NCBI GenBank assembly: GCA_963693365.1
Contig: CAVNZM010000009.1
Span: 7,192,001 to 7,256,000 of the forward strand
Length of the DNA: 64,000 nt
From: Amoebidium appalachense
Lineage: Eukaryota; Ichthyosporea
Direction of reading: 5' to 3'
The notes beneath the pieces were generated by a model that worked only from the letters and a program-made list of their open reading frames with translations, was not told the origin of the DNA and searched no databases. Positions 9,986-20,634 of this stretch are shown here, piece after piece. Made by a program: the position numbers and the translations under genes. Each line of letters starts with the position of its first letter. Positions within the stretch are counted from its first letter, which is position 1.

Positions 9986-10406
9986 AAGACTTTGAAGTTT
10001 GTGTTATCATATCCCCACTGAACTAGTGAAATCTCCCCACTTGAGAACAGAAACGGAAAAAAAAAAAAATTAAAGTGTGTTCTTTTCCCGGGGGGGGGGG
10101 GGGGGGGGGGGGGGAGAAGGGGGGGGGGGGGGGGGGAGGGGGGGGGGGAAGGGGGGGGGGGGAGGGGGGGGGGAAGGGGGGGGGGGGAAGGAACCGGGGC
10201 AAAAACAACGAATATGTATAACGTGTATAGTCGGTGTTTGATTAACTGGGTTTTAAACCAGTGAAAGATAGAGTAGAGTCATGGTACAGGTCAAACCTTA
10301 TATATAAACCCTAAGTGGGCATACCCACAAAGGCAATACATATGAAATAATGATTATGATAAAGTAAGTAGTAAACATTAGAAAATCACTCTTGAAGTAG
10401 GTCGGG
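9986..10406 (-). other. Copia 3' untranslated region with poly-G tract
   Basis: This lies between the pol stop and the polypurine tract. It is dominated by an interrupted G run at about 10091-10192 (C-rich on the element sense strand). No coding signal was seen. Confidence 0.7.
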
Positions 10407-11614
10407 TCAATCCACAATATCCGGTAAACAAAGTCGAGCATGATGGTGGACATGACTCGGGCCGGGGAGGGGTTTGGTGAGGATGTCAGCTAAGTTGTGG
10501 GCTGACTCAACGTAGTGGACAACCACGTCCCCACTTGCAATGTAGTCCTTGGTGTTGTGATACCGGACGGCAATGTGTTTGGTACGGTGCTTGATGCCGG
10601 TGGAGTTGACGATGGCAATGGTCGACTGGTTGTCACAGTACACCGGAGTCGGAGCAAGCATGGGACAGCCGAGTTCCTTGAAGAGGTCACGGACCCAAGC
10701 AACTTCTTGGGTGCCAGCATTGAGAGCAATCAGCTCAGCTTCAGTGGTGCTGGTGCCAGTCCGTGATGGGCTGGAGCTTGGAGTACCAGATGATGGGCAT
10801 ACCAGCAAACTCGATAATGTAGCCGGTGGTAGACTTCTTGCTGTCGGCACTGGCACAACCAGCAAAGTCAGCATCCGTGTAGCATTCGAGTATGGGGGAC
10901 TGGGTGGCCGAGTACTTGTAGTCAATGCCAAGGTCAATGGTGCCGAGCAGGTACCGGGCCACACGACGGAGAAGGTCCCAGTGAGTCTTGCCGGGGTTGG
11001 TGCTGAACCGACCAAGGAAGCCGATGGCATAGGCAATGTCGGGACGTGTGCACCGTGCCACCCAGAGGAGACGGCCGAGTAACTCACGGTAGGGCACGGT
11101 GAACGGTTGGGGGGGGCAGTCAGCCAGGGAGACGGTGGTGCCTGCAGGAATGGGGGTAGACTTGGACTTGGCATCGGTGAGGTTGAAGTCGTGGATGATA
11201 TCCATGATGTAAGACCTCTGGTGCATGTGGAGGTGATGGGGATCAGAGTGATTAAAATCAACACCGAGCATACGGTCAAATGGACTCATACGACAGCTGG
11301 CCATCTTGCTGATGTGGGCAGCCAGGTCACTGGCAGCAGTAGAACCCCGGGTGTTGGTGATGGTGGAGTCGTCGACGTAGTTACCAGCCCGAACCACATC
11401 GTTGTTGGGGAAGAACCGGAGGTAGATGCACGGGTCGGTCTTAGTACGGGTCAGGCCATGGGCAAGAAGAATGCCGTCGAGGAAGTCGTACCAAGCCTTG
11501 GAGGCTTGCTTGAGGCCGTACAGGGCTTTCAAATTGAGTCTCCAGACCTTGCCAAGTGTGGCCATGGTGATGAATCCCGGGGGTTGTTTCATGTAGATGG
11601 TCTCGGTGAGTGGG
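10407..11614 (-). pseudogene. Copia pol, C-terminal half: reverse transcriptase (from the YMKQPPGF motif) and RNase H
   Basis: The minus-strand frame from the DIRS junction reads TETIYMKQPPGFI, LYGLKQASKAWYDFL, then the RT active site YVDDS near 11365. RNase H follows, with CYTDADFAGC near 10880, TEAELIALNAG near 10730, DNQSTIAIVNS near 10630 and RTKHIAVRYHN near 10570, ending at TAG/TGA around 10407. One frame change occurs near 10755-10780, between WYSKLQP and TSTTEAEL. The first part of the RT lies beyond the DIRS insertion at 16425-16905. The protein is therefore broken by an insertion and by at least one frameshift. Confidence 0.92.
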
Positions 11615-11862
11615 GGTTTTATTTGTGGAATTTATTGAATAAATATTTTCTGGTAAACACGTAGAGGGTGTTCGAAGACATAACCATTAGGCTTCGTTTC
11701 GTGTTTTACTTGCGACCCCCCCACAGCAAAAACAGATTCAATCCAACAGATACAATAATATCATGGAAAGGCAGTCGGTAGAGGTAAAAGAAGAAAACAG
11801 CACAACACATCTTCTTGTTGAGCACCTACAGCCCTTACCTATACATTTTCTTTTCACACTCC
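11615..11862 (+). repeat. A1 split direct repeat of the DIRS-type element
   Basis: The first 95 bases and the last 55 bases (11807-11862) match A2 at 15868-15965 and 16153-16210. The middle differs. Shared marker words are GGTTTTATTTGTGGA, CATAACCAT, GCTTCGTTTCGTGTTTTA and GTTGAGCACCTACAGCCC. Confidence 0.85.
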
Positions 11863-12222
11863 GTGACAACTCTTGACACGAGCTTCTGTCACACCTTGAC
11901 AATCGTGCCATCCTTGCAAGTTCAGCTTGCCCTCGTGTCCTCCTCGCAAGTTAGGCTTGCACTCCTGCCAGTTCCGTCCCGGTTAGGGCTAGTCGCCCTA
12001 CAAGTTCCTCGACACTTCAAGAAGATTTCCTGACATGGTCCCTCACGCGCCGCGCCGCTGTGATCTAAGTCCCTACCACTCGTCTAATTTCAAACCCCGT
12101 TTTCAATTCCGATGGCCTAGAATTTCACACCCCGCTTCGATCCGCATTGACTATCCTCGCTCATAGTCCTTGCCCGATTGCCCTTCTGAGTATTCAAATA
12201 CGGTACTCCAATCGCGTCGCTT
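11863..12222 (+). other. 5' leader of the DIRS-type element, no gene
   Basis: There is no long frame. It holds short stem-loops of the form GCAAGTT-GCTTGC at about 11917-11970. Confidence 0.5.
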
Positions 12223-12969
12223 ATGTTAAACCCAGTCAAAGCACCTTGTGCTTTCCTACTGTTCAGGAGTCCTGACCCCAAGTCCCTGCCAGAACAGCTT
12301 ACCGTGTTCAACCCGCCTCCTTCCCTGTTTTCCCAACCTGTTTCCCGCCATGTCTCCCCCCACCATGACTTCACTGTCGATGGATACCTCACATTCCATT
12401 GGCCTGCCCCGCATTCCAGCAGCATTTTTTTTTTTTTTTCCCCTCAGATCACAAGGCCAGCCTCGTCGAGATCTCAGCTACCCCAAACCCTGCACGGCCC
12501 CAGTTCCCCTGCAGCTGTTCCCCCCTGTTCCACCCGACCCCGGCCAGCTACACATGCTGCCAGGTCCGGTCGTTCCCATCCACGTTTCTGCCCAGCCAGC
12601 CTACCGTGCTGCCTGCCCATCCACGTTTCTGCCCAGCCAGCCTACCGTGCTGCCCGCCCCCGTTTCCAAAGCCCCTGGCCCGACCCAGTTAACCTTCTCC
12701 GTCCGGACTTACCTGCCTTTGACCCTGCCTCCGTCGTGCCTGATCCCAAAACCAATCCCGTCAAAGCCCCTCCTCCCCTCCCTGTTCCGGCTTTCCCAGT
12801 AACCCCCGAGCAGCAAGAACCCTCAGGCTCGACGCCCCTCCAAACGAATTTCAAATTACGCGACCTCCGCAACCAGCTGCCCAACGCTCCCGCGGGCACC
12901 GTGACTGACGCGCCTCCGGCGGCCCCCACCACCACGGACCCTCCAAGCCACTCTCCCCTCTACCCCTGA
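12223..12969 (+). CDS. Pro-rich putative Gag-like ORF of the DIRS-type element
   Basis: A 248-codon frame is rich in Pro, Ser and Ala, with no recognised domain or zinc knuckle. Its position before the RT remnant suggests a Gag-like role. It contains a perfect 39-bp tandem duplication (about 12578-12655). A T run at 12425-12439 gives a Phe/Leu patch. A second forward frame (12248-12802) is also open, so the coding call is weak. Confidence 0.35.
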   Translation: MLNPVKAPCAFLLFRSPDPKSLPEQLTVFNPPPSLFSQPVSRHVSPHHDFTVDGYLTFHWPAPHSSSIFFFFSPQITRPASSRSQLPQTLHGPSSPAAVPPCSTRPRPATHAARSGRSHPRFCPASLPCCLPIHVSAQPAYRAARPRFQSPWPDPVNLLRPDLPAFDPASVVPDPKTNPVKAPPPLPVPAFPVTPEQQEPSGSTPLQTNFKLRDLRNQLPNAPAGTVTDAPPAAPTTTDPPSHSPLYP

Positions 12970-13277
12970 AGCCCCCCTCAGGCCTGTCCCATGTAGTACC
13001 CCAAGCCCGGCTGTGGTCTAAGACTTGATGGCTTCACACCGCCCCACAAGCCCGGCGGGGGACAAACCCCCAACCGCCCTGACCCGCACCCCGGCCTGGC
13101 AACACCGGCCCGATCGGTGGAGCTACCCGCCACGCACTACATGAATTTCCACATTTAAGGTCGGTCCTGCGCTAAGCAGCCCTGCCCCCTCTCCCACGTG
13201 TGCCCGCTCTGCTCTGGCACACACCCCCGCAAAGACTGCAAGCCTAATGCCTAGTCTACGCGCACACCCACACACAC

Positions 13278-14310
13278 AGATAGAACATAGGGGCTAGGAG
13301 CTAGGATACACGGGTACAGGGACACGGAGCTCGGGAGCTCGGGTCACTAGGGCTAAGTACAATTTTCGCAAGCCACCTACGGCGCCCGCGCGCGCCACAG
13401 AATACATGTCCCTACACAAAGATGTTATTCTGGCCACTGCACATAATTTTACTCCCCACCCATCCCACGAGCCCCCCCCCTTACACTCACCTAGCACCCC
13501 CCCCCCCCCCCCCCCTTCTAACTCTGTGTCCACCCGCATCCCCGCGTGCTCGGGCATCCCCTGCACATGGCCCCGCTGTTCTGCCTGCAACCTCCCTCGG
13601 GCCCAGCTGCCCGCACACACAGATAGAACATAGGGGCTAGGTGCTAGGATACACGGGTACAGGGACACGGAGCTCGGGAGCACGGGCCACTAGGGCTGAG
13701 TACAAATTTTTGCAGGCCACCTACGGCGCCCGCGCGCGCCACAGAATACATGTCCCTACACAAAGACGTTATTCTGGCCACTGCACATAATTTTACTCCC
13801 CACCCATCCCACGAGCCTCCCCCCCCCTTACACTCACCTAGCACTCCCCCCCCCCCCCCCCCCTTCTAACTCTGTGTCCGCCCGCATCCCCGCGTGCTCG
13901 GGCATCCCCTGCACATGGCCCCGCTGTTCTGCCTGCAACCTCCCTCGGGCCCAGCTGCCCGCACACACAAGATAGAACATAGGGGCTAGGAGCTAGGATA
14001 CACGGGTACAGGGACACGGAGCTCGGGAGCACGGGCCACTAGGGCTGAGTACAAATTTTTTGCAGGCCACCTACGGCGCCCGCGCGCGCCACAGAATACA
14101 TGTCCCTACACAAAAGACGTTATTCTGGCCACTGCACATAATTTTACTCCCCCACCCATCCCACGAGCCTCCCCCCCCCCCCCCTTACACTCACCTAGCA
14201 CTCCCTCCCCCCCCCTTCTAACTGTGTCCGCCCGCATCCCTGCGTGCTCGGGCATCCCCTGCACATGGCCCCGCTGCCCTGCCTGCAACCTCTCTCGGGC
14301 CCAGCTGCCC
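13278..14310 (+). repeat. Three tandem copies of a ~345-bp unit inside the DIRS-type element
   Basis: Units begin at AGATAGAACATAG at 13278, 13621 and 13970 (lengths 343, 349 and about 341 bp). Each has the block GCGCCCGCGCGCGCCACAG, a C run of varying length (13499, 13847, 14170) and ends with CTCGGGCCCAGCTGCCC. Most differences among copies are in the C runs. Weakly open frames through the units are not convincing genes. Confidence 0.9.
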
Positions 14311-14545
14311 TACTCTAAACCCCCCGGGGCCCTGCTGCCCCCCCTCCCCCCCCCCCCCCCCCCCCCGGCTGCCGGGGTCTCCCCGAGGGTGCCCCACCCT
14401 TGCTAACCACACCTTCCCCCGAGGCTCAGACCCGGAGGCCCAGCCCCCCTCGGCCACCAGCGCGGCCACCCTCTTCCCGGACCAATTCCTTGCTGAGTTT
14501 CCGGTCCTCCGTTCCTCCCCCATCGGCGCCGTTACTACAAAAAAC
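14311..14545 (+). other. C-rich segment between tandem units and RT remnant
   Basis: This contains a C run at 14347-14366. No domain is recognisable. Confidence 0.5.
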
Positions 14546-14660
14546 AAGCCCGGGACCCCAGCTCATTCTCGACGCAGGCCCCGGCTGCTACATGGCAGTG
14601 GCAGACGTGCAGGCTGCCTTCCGGCACATGCCCTCTCCCTTCCCCTGGGCTCAACCCCCC
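14546..14660 (+). pseudogene. Reverse transcriptase remnant of the DIRS-type element
   Basis: The frame that reads CYMAVADVQAAFRHMP matches RT motif A of DIRS/Ngaro reverse transcriptases (ADV-x-x-AFRHIP). The usual downstream motifs (such as the DD box) and RNase H are absent. A C run at 14666-14685 follows, and the sequence then passes directly into tyrosine-recombinase coding. This indicates an internal deletion of most of the polymerase. Confidence 0.65.
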
Positions 14661-14739
14661 CCTCCCCTCCCCCCCCCCCCCCCCGATCTTCCCTTCCGGA
14701 GCAACGCTGGCAGATTGGCCCCCCCACTTTGCTCCAGCC

Positions 14740-15720
14740 GTGCTGCTTCGAGCCACCACTACCCTGCAGGAGTGCCAGGCCCTGAGTCTCAACCTCGACT
14801 CTCGGGCCTTCTACTCCCGGGTGCAGAAAGTGTTCATCGATTTTTGTGGCATCTCGGCTGCCATCCTCCTCCGGGTCCTACCTCCCGGCCTCCCCCACAC
14901 ACCGTGCAGCTCTTTCTTGCCTGGTGTGCCCAACAAGGGGTACAGGCCTCTTCCTTGGCCGGCTACAATTCGGCTATCACCAGACTCCACCTCGACATGG
15001 GACTTCCGGCTCCCTACCCCCACGACAAGTCTCTCGCCTGGTTCCTACAAGGGGTGGGCAGATGGCAGCTTTTCTCACAACATCCGACCCCGATCATCTC
15101 CCAGAGAACCCCTCATGCCCTCCCACCTCGGCCTACTCCATGGCCAGTGCCCCACCCAGGCCTCCTCAGCCAATCGCCGGCTTTGGACGGCCCTCATCGA
15201 CGGTTTTTGTGGTCTCCTCCGTTCGTGGGAATTACCTCCAAGACCCTGACTTCCTTCGACCCGTCCCGTCACGTGAAATGGAAGGACGTGACCTTCAGCT
15301 ACACCCCCACCAGTACTTTGTCCCATGCCACCCTCCACCTGCCAACCTCCAAGATGGATGTACAGCCCTAAGTGTCAACGTCACTCTAGCTGCCCTGCCT
15401 CTCACCCACTTCTCCCCAGCCCATCTCCTCCGGCAGTTCCTGGATCCGACATCCGGTCAACCTGACGACCCCCTGTTCAGTCTCGGTGGCATTCCCTACA
15501 CCAACTTGAAGGGTGTTTTCTCTGACGACTTCCGTGCCCTCCTCTCCCGGGCGGGCCTCTCACCCTCCCGGTTTGCCGGCCACAGCCTCCGAATTGGGGG
15601 GGCCACAGCCCTGGCCGAGGCCGGGGTCGACGACTCCAGGATCCAACAACTTGGCAGATGATCTTCCGACTGTTCCCTGATCTATACTCGACTTCGCCGG
15701 CCCCCATGGCTGCCACTAAC
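14740..15720 (+). pseudogene. Tyrosine recombinase of the DIRS-type element, frame-shifted and with a nonsense codon
   Basis: This enzyme integrates the circular cDNA of DIRS-like elements. The N-terminal core-binding part reads TVQLFLAWCAQQGVQASSLAGYNSAI near 14900-14985. The first catalytic Arg lies in GLLRSWELP near 15210 in another frame. The C-terminal box is GHSLRIGGATALAEAGV near 15578-15630 (HxxR). The codon that should be the conserved Trp of the LGRW motif is TGA at 15659-15661. The catalytic Tyr codon follows at 15683 (IYTR) in the same frame. At least two frame changes (about 14870-14900, about 15250-15350) break the gene. All catalytic residues are otherwise visible. Confidence 0.85.
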
Positions 15721-15778
15721 AAACGTGTATTTGCCTCTATCCTTAAGTGAAACCTTTGGAGCAAGCATACTGCTCTCG

Positions 15779-15866
15779 TGCCGTGGTTTACAACCATTGC
15801 AGGTTCACTTTCGTCCAAGGGGATGTCCCCCTAGAGGCAACACACGTCCCGGAGTAGTTTTCATAG
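15779..15866 (+). repeat. B1 split direct repeat of the DIRS-type element (88 bp)
   Basis: It is an exact or near-exact match of 16337-16424, beginning TGCCGTGGTTTACAACC and ending AGTTTTCATAG. It directly precedes A2. Confidence 0.93.
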
Positions 15867-15867
15867 A

Positions 15868-16210
15868 GGTTTTATTTGTGGATTATTGACATAAATATTT
15901 TTTGGGTAAAAGTAGGATGGGTGTTGAAGACATAACCATGTAGGCTTCGTTTCGTGTTTTAGCAGTTCGCGATTGGCCGCTCGCACACGGGCACCTATTA
16001 GCTAATCAAAACATCAGATTCCACATATCGCTAGACCGATTTTGATTGGTTCGATTCAGATTCACATATCACTGGATCGATTTTCAATTGGCTCAGGTCG
16101 GTAGGCTTAGGTATATAAGCAAGACAGTTTTCAGCAGATCAGCAAGCTACAAACACATCTTCTGTGTTGAGCACCTACAGCCCTTACGGCTATACATTTT
16201 CTTTTCACCC
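15868..16210 (+). repeat. A2 split direct repeat of the DIRS-type element
   Basis: It matches A1 at its outer and inner parts; the middle is unique. Being adjacent to B1, it completes the A1-B1-A2-B2 order. Confidence 0.85.
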
Positions 16211-16336
16211 ACCCACCTACACCCACACACACCCCCATTGATCCACACATGCGTGCTGTTTTTTCACGGGGCGAAGACTTCCCCCGTTTTTTGGGCACAA
16301 GGACCTCACGGATCAATAAATTGATGACTGGGGGCT

Positions 16337-16424
16337 TGCCGTGGTTTACAACCATTGCAGGTTCACTTTCGTCCAAGGGGATGTCCCCCTAGAGGCAACA
16401 CACGTCCCGGAGTAGTTTTCATAG
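16337..16424 (+). repeat. B2 split direct repeat, right end of the DIRS-type element
   Basis: This is the second copy of the 88-bp B repeat. Copia RT coding resumes at 16425. Confidence 0.92.
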
Positions 16425-16905
16425 ACTGTTGAGAAAGGCCGTAGACACGTCGAGTTGATGGATGTCATGACCTTCAACAACGGCCAGAGCTAGGATGGCA
16501 CGGAGAGCAGCCGGACGGATGACAGGGCTCTCAATCAACTCATAGTCAACACCGTATTGCTGACTGAAGCCTTGAGCAACACCACGTGCCTTGATCTTGG
16601 TGTCACCAGCCGAGTTGAGAGTTTTCTCGGAGACAATCCACTTGAAGCCGACGATGTTAGCACCAGGGGGAGGGTCAACAAGTTCAAAGATGTCTTTGTC
16701 GACGAAGGCTTGATACTCAGCAGTCAGGGCTGACTTGACCTGGTCACCAGTGGGTCCGGAACACAGTTGACGGACAAGTTTGGGTAGTTGGTCGATGTTG
16801 ATGGGGGGACCGGGGGGGACTGGGAGGGTGGTGGTGGCTTGAAGTCCAACCTTGCCCAGTAGACGGGCAGAACGACGGGGTGCAGGAACCGGGGGAGGTG
16901 GAGAC
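16425..16905 (-). pseudogene. Copia pol, N-terminal part of reverse transcriptase
   Basis: The minus-strand frame reads KSALTAEYQAF, DIFELVDPPPGANIVGFKWIVSEK, KARGVAQGFSQQYGVDY and HDIHQLDVSTAFLNS. These are the opening motifs of the Copia RT (RVT_2), ending with palm motif A. The frame stops at the DIRS insertion (16424). Its link to the gag-integrase frame is broken near a G run at about 16907-16916, where the reading frame changes. Confidence 0.9.
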
Positions 16906-19636
16906 GGGGGGGGGGAACTTGGAAGTTCGGAAGTGCAGGGGGGGCAACCTCCGGGCTGGACGGGGCCGAGTGGAAGTGGTCGGGGGAGCCGGGTCGGATG
17001 GGTGTGACGTTGCCAGGGGCAGGATGAGGGTCGGCAGGCTGGACGGGCACGGGGGCAGGGGGGCCGGTGGGGGGGGGTGTCGGGGGAACGACGATGGCAG
17101 GAGGGGGGCCAGAGTACACCAAACAAACATCATCTTCAGTGTCAACTGTGGGGGGTGGGGTGGTCGAGGTAGCAGTGGTGTCGGGGGTAGGAAGTGTTGA
17201 TGGAATGTCGGACGGGAGATAAGCTGATTCGTCGAAAATCACATCACGGAAGAGGCCGACACGATGGGTGGTGGGATTGAAGATCCGGTGGCAGTGTGAT
17301 TGAAGATCATAGCCGATATACATGCCGAGTTTGACGGTGGGGGCCAGCTTGTTCCGTTTAGAGGCGGGCACGTGAGTGTAGGCAGGGCAACCGAACACTT
17401 TGAGCTCGGAGATGTCGGGCTTGACACCGTAGAAAACCTCGAATGGTGTACGACCATTGGCAGTCGTGGACGGGGTGACGTTGATGATGTAGGCGGCATG
17501 TTGGAGGGCCTCAGCCCACAGTTTGGGGGACAGAGACTGATCTTGGACTTGATGGAGGAGGCAACGGACAATCTCTTGGAGGAACCGCATACGACGTTCA
17601 ACATAGCCGTTCAGTTGAGGGCAGTCCACCGGAGCATAGCTGGCCTTGATGCCCTGGGAGAGGCAAAAAGCACGGGTAGCCTTGGAGGTGAACTCAGAGC
17701 CGGAGTCGAAGTGGTAGACACCAACTTTGGAGGGGGCATGGGTGGCAACGAGGTTGGTGTGAGCTGTGAGAATGTCCAGGGTGGTGGTACGGTCGGCCAT
17801 CGGGTAGATCTTGACGAGTCCAGAGGCACGGCAGACAGTGACGAGAGCAACCTTGGAACCTCCGTACGATGTTGTGGTAGGCTCAAAAAAATCCCAATGC
17901 CATTCATGACCGGGGATGTTGGAGTGAGGACGGTCACCCTTGAACGGAGCCTTGGTGGTTTTACCCATAATGCAGCCATGACAATCAGGAACATCACAGT
18001 CGAGGACAGAGGAGGGGAGACCAATAACAAGGTCGTGTTTCACCATGTCCTTGATGCTGGTCATAGCACGGTGCCCCAGACGATGGTGCCAGATGGATGG
18101 GTTAACACTGGTAGTGGCAGCCAGAGCCACAGGACGAGTGGGTGGTTGAATGGTGTAGTCCTTGAAGTAATACAGACCGTTGTGTAGACGGAGGTTGACG
18201 AGATGACGTCCGGTGAGTCGGTCGAAGAGGAATGACGGAGTGGAGGCATCGTTCAAATCACCCTTGATGTATTCGGCAGCAGCTTGGGATGTTGAAATGA
18301 GGAAGGCTTGGCCAGACGGGGTGTAGTAGGCTTCAATGGTAAGGGTGGCAGTGCCATGGTCGGTGGTGGTGTTGATGACGATATGGCCGGTGTGAGTGGC
18401 CAAGACGGGGGTGCCATTGAAGGCAGCAACGGGAGTCGGTGTCGGAAGGGGAGTGAGGTCATGGAAGAACTCACGGGTGGGGCAGACAGTCATGTTGCAC
18501 CCGGAATCCCAGGCAGGGTCGGAGGACACGGGGACGGAGCTAGCATTGTATGCCGAGAAAGCAAAGGAGACAGATTTCTCACTGCCTTGACGGGAACGGT
18601 TGTGTCTGGACATACGGCATTTCGGCTCAGGGCAATCGATGATCGTGTGATCAGGCTCGTGGCAGTAGGAGCATTCTTTCACGGACGGGGTGTTAGAACG
18701 AGCCGGGGAATCAGAACGACGGGAACCCGAGAAACGGGAACGACTGGGGGAACGAGACGTGGACCGGAAGGCAGGCCGGTGGGGGGAACGGGATCGGGTG
18801 TGCTGACGGGAGAGACGAGTTCGGAGGTCCGTACCAGGGGTACGGTCAAGTCGGTTGCGTAAGTCACGGCGAGGAAGATCACGGGGGGGAGCACTGGCAT
18901 TTAATGCCATGCTGGACTTGGAGGCACGGTGGGCACGGTTGCTCCGGAGTTGCATCTTGAGGTCTTGACGTAACTCGATGCCCTTGACGTGGTTGTGGAG
19001 GGACTCGAAGTCGGGGAATAGCTTATCACCGAAGTGATAGTCTTCGATAAGACGGTTGAACTCAGGGGTGAGGTCGTCTCTGGTGGTGAGTTCATTGAAG
19101 AACTTCTCAGCTAGACGAGTGAAGTGAATGGACTCATCTTGGAGAGACTGGAGCTGGTTCACGATGGTCTGCAGACGGCTCAGGTAGGTGGTGAATGATT
19201 CACCGGGCTGAAGGGCACAGGCATCCCACTGACGGTGAAGGATGCGGATCTGATCGGGTTTGCCTTGGAGATAGTGTTGACGGAATTTCCACATGGCCCG
19301 TTCAGGGTCCATGCCAATACGGTACTGGGCAACGGTGGTGAGGACGGAAGGGTCGATGTTCTGTATCATATGGAGCAGGAGGCAATTGCGGGCCTCCTTG
19401 AGTTCCGCGGTAGTGCCGTAGCCATAGAAGGGGGGTTCACCGTCAACCGCGACGGTGGTAGGGGGGACGTAGTTGTCAGCAAGTACAACATCCACGAGTC
19501 GGACACCTTTAGTGCCGGTCATCATGCCGAGAAAAATGATTTCCCATTGAAAATAGGTGGTTTTGCTATCGGGACCAGTCTTCCCTTCACCTTTCCACAT
19601 GGTGATTTTGTTTACGCCAGTTTTGTTTGGATCCAT
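16906..19636 (-). CDS. Copia gag, protease and integrase
   Basis: The ATG at 19636 lies 63 bases inside the 5' LTR edge and is the likely Gag start; the longer upstream frame reads through the LTR and is unlikely to be used. Domains in order are a UBN2-like Gag, a basic/Ser-Arg stretch, the zinc knuckle CSYCHEPDHTIIDC near 18660 (CX2CX4HX4C), and the protease active site WDSGCN near 18510. The integrase zinc region follows (WHHRLGHRAM, CDVPDCHGC near 18080-17980). The integrase catalytic triad is WDFFEP near 17890, FDSGSEF near 17700 and the Glu of NGYVERRM near 17600. It is a large open frame of more than 900 codons. The same frame runs on to a stop at 16724, but RT coding is in another frame from about 16906. 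Confidence 0.93.
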
Positions 19637-19685
19637 GATTGAAAAACGAGCGCTAGTTCTAGATGTGTGTAGGGAGCGTGCAAAA

Positions 19686-19698
19686 GGGCTGCATAACC
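19686..19698 (-). promoter_or_regulatory. Putative primer binding site of the Copia element
   Basis: On the minus strand GGTTATGCAGCCC directly follows the 5' LTR. It resembles the complement of an initiator tRNA-Met anticodon arm, with one extra base. Copia elements often prime with half of that tRNA cut at the anticodon loop. This is a suggestion from pattern only. Confidence 0.5.
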
Positions 19699-20629
19699 TG
19701 TTAAATTGTATAAGTATTTGGGATGTAAGCAGAGACACAGTGGTGCAGTGTGAAAACACCACAGACACACACAACAACAAAACACGGAACGATCGGAGCA
19801 GTGTACACAACAGACATCAATGTTTAGACACGACTGAACTGAATTTATTCTGATCTTCGAATAAATACCTGAAATTCCTCTAAGTCCAATCCTTACATGA
19901 TTTCCGACCAGTCGGAAATCAGATCCATCTCTAATAGAAACCAATCACTAAGAACCAATTGCTTTCAGAGAGATCCGGTACGCGGAGACGCACACGATAG
20001 GACACAGACACTAGTTAAGGTCAACTTGTGTCATCATCAAGGAAGTTCTAACCTATGACATACTGCAAAGACTCAGACATATCACACTTAACCTTGATGA
20101 TTCAAGTTGGTTAAAGCCCGGCAACACATGAAAACTAAAGTGAATTAATGAAGTCTAAACACACATGCTATTCTAAGTGTAGCCTAAGTGTGTTACCGTC
20201 CAATGAACACGTATTAAGTAACACAAATCTACCTAACATATATTAGTAGAAAAGAAATACGATTATACACATGAAGACAAAGAAAGAAAGAAAAGAAAAT
20301 AAGGAAGGAGAAAGAGGAAGGAAAAGAGAGCACAGATCAACAAACAAGATAGCAATAGCATAACTATAACCAGAGATATTTATGTACACACGAACATGTA
20401 CACGTCTCTCCCTGAGTGGGTGGATCCGTGTACACACATATAAATATTCTAATCGATATTACAATACACGATTAGAGCCGATACAACACGATTACAAGTA
20501 TACAAGCATATCGGAGATCGATGCTTCATTTTACATAATAGGAGTGTGGCATATACACTAAGCATATGAACTGAAACATAACACAAACTGAGAAGATCTT
20601 ACCATATGTAGATACTACGTATTACAACA
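19699..20629 (-). repeat. 5' LTR of the Copia element (931 bp)
   Basis: Partner of 9045-9976. It carries the U3/R/U5 region for minus-strand transcription. Its TG...CA ends are intact and GTACC follows at 20630. Confidence 0.95.
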
Positions 20630-20634
20630 GTACC
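20630..20634. other. Target site duplication GTACC (right)
   Basis: Matches 9040-9044. Confidence 0.93.

Larger units (their letters stand above)
11615..16424 (+). mobile_element. DIRS/Ngaro-type tyrosine-recombinase retroelement nested in Copia
   Basis: It lies in the opposite orientation to its host, inside the Copia RT between the AFLNS and LTETIYM motifs. It has the split direct repeat layout A1 (11615), coding region, B1 (15779), A2 (15868), B2 (16337), typical of Ngaro/PAT-like elements. It carries a tyrosine recombinase and a short RT remnant. No target duplication is evident, as expected for recombinase-mediated insertion. The RT is mostly deleted and frames are broken, so it is not autonomous. 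Confidence 0.88.
9045..20629 (-). mobile_element. Copia-type LTR retrotransposon inserted in polB, itself interrupted
   Basis: Two LTRs (932 and 931 bp) flank gag-pol on the minus strand with domain order gag, protease, integrase, reverse transcriptase, RNase H, which is diagnostic of Copia (Pseudoviridae-like). The 5-bp target duplication is perfect. Removing the nested 4810-bp DIRS-type element leaves about 6.8 kb. The LTRs differ by one substitution and two short indels, which means insertion was recent, yet pol has frame breaks. Confidence 0.95.

Noticed and set aside
17300-18187. 295-codon plus-strand frame within Copia integrase
   Set aside because: Antisense shadow of the integrase frame.
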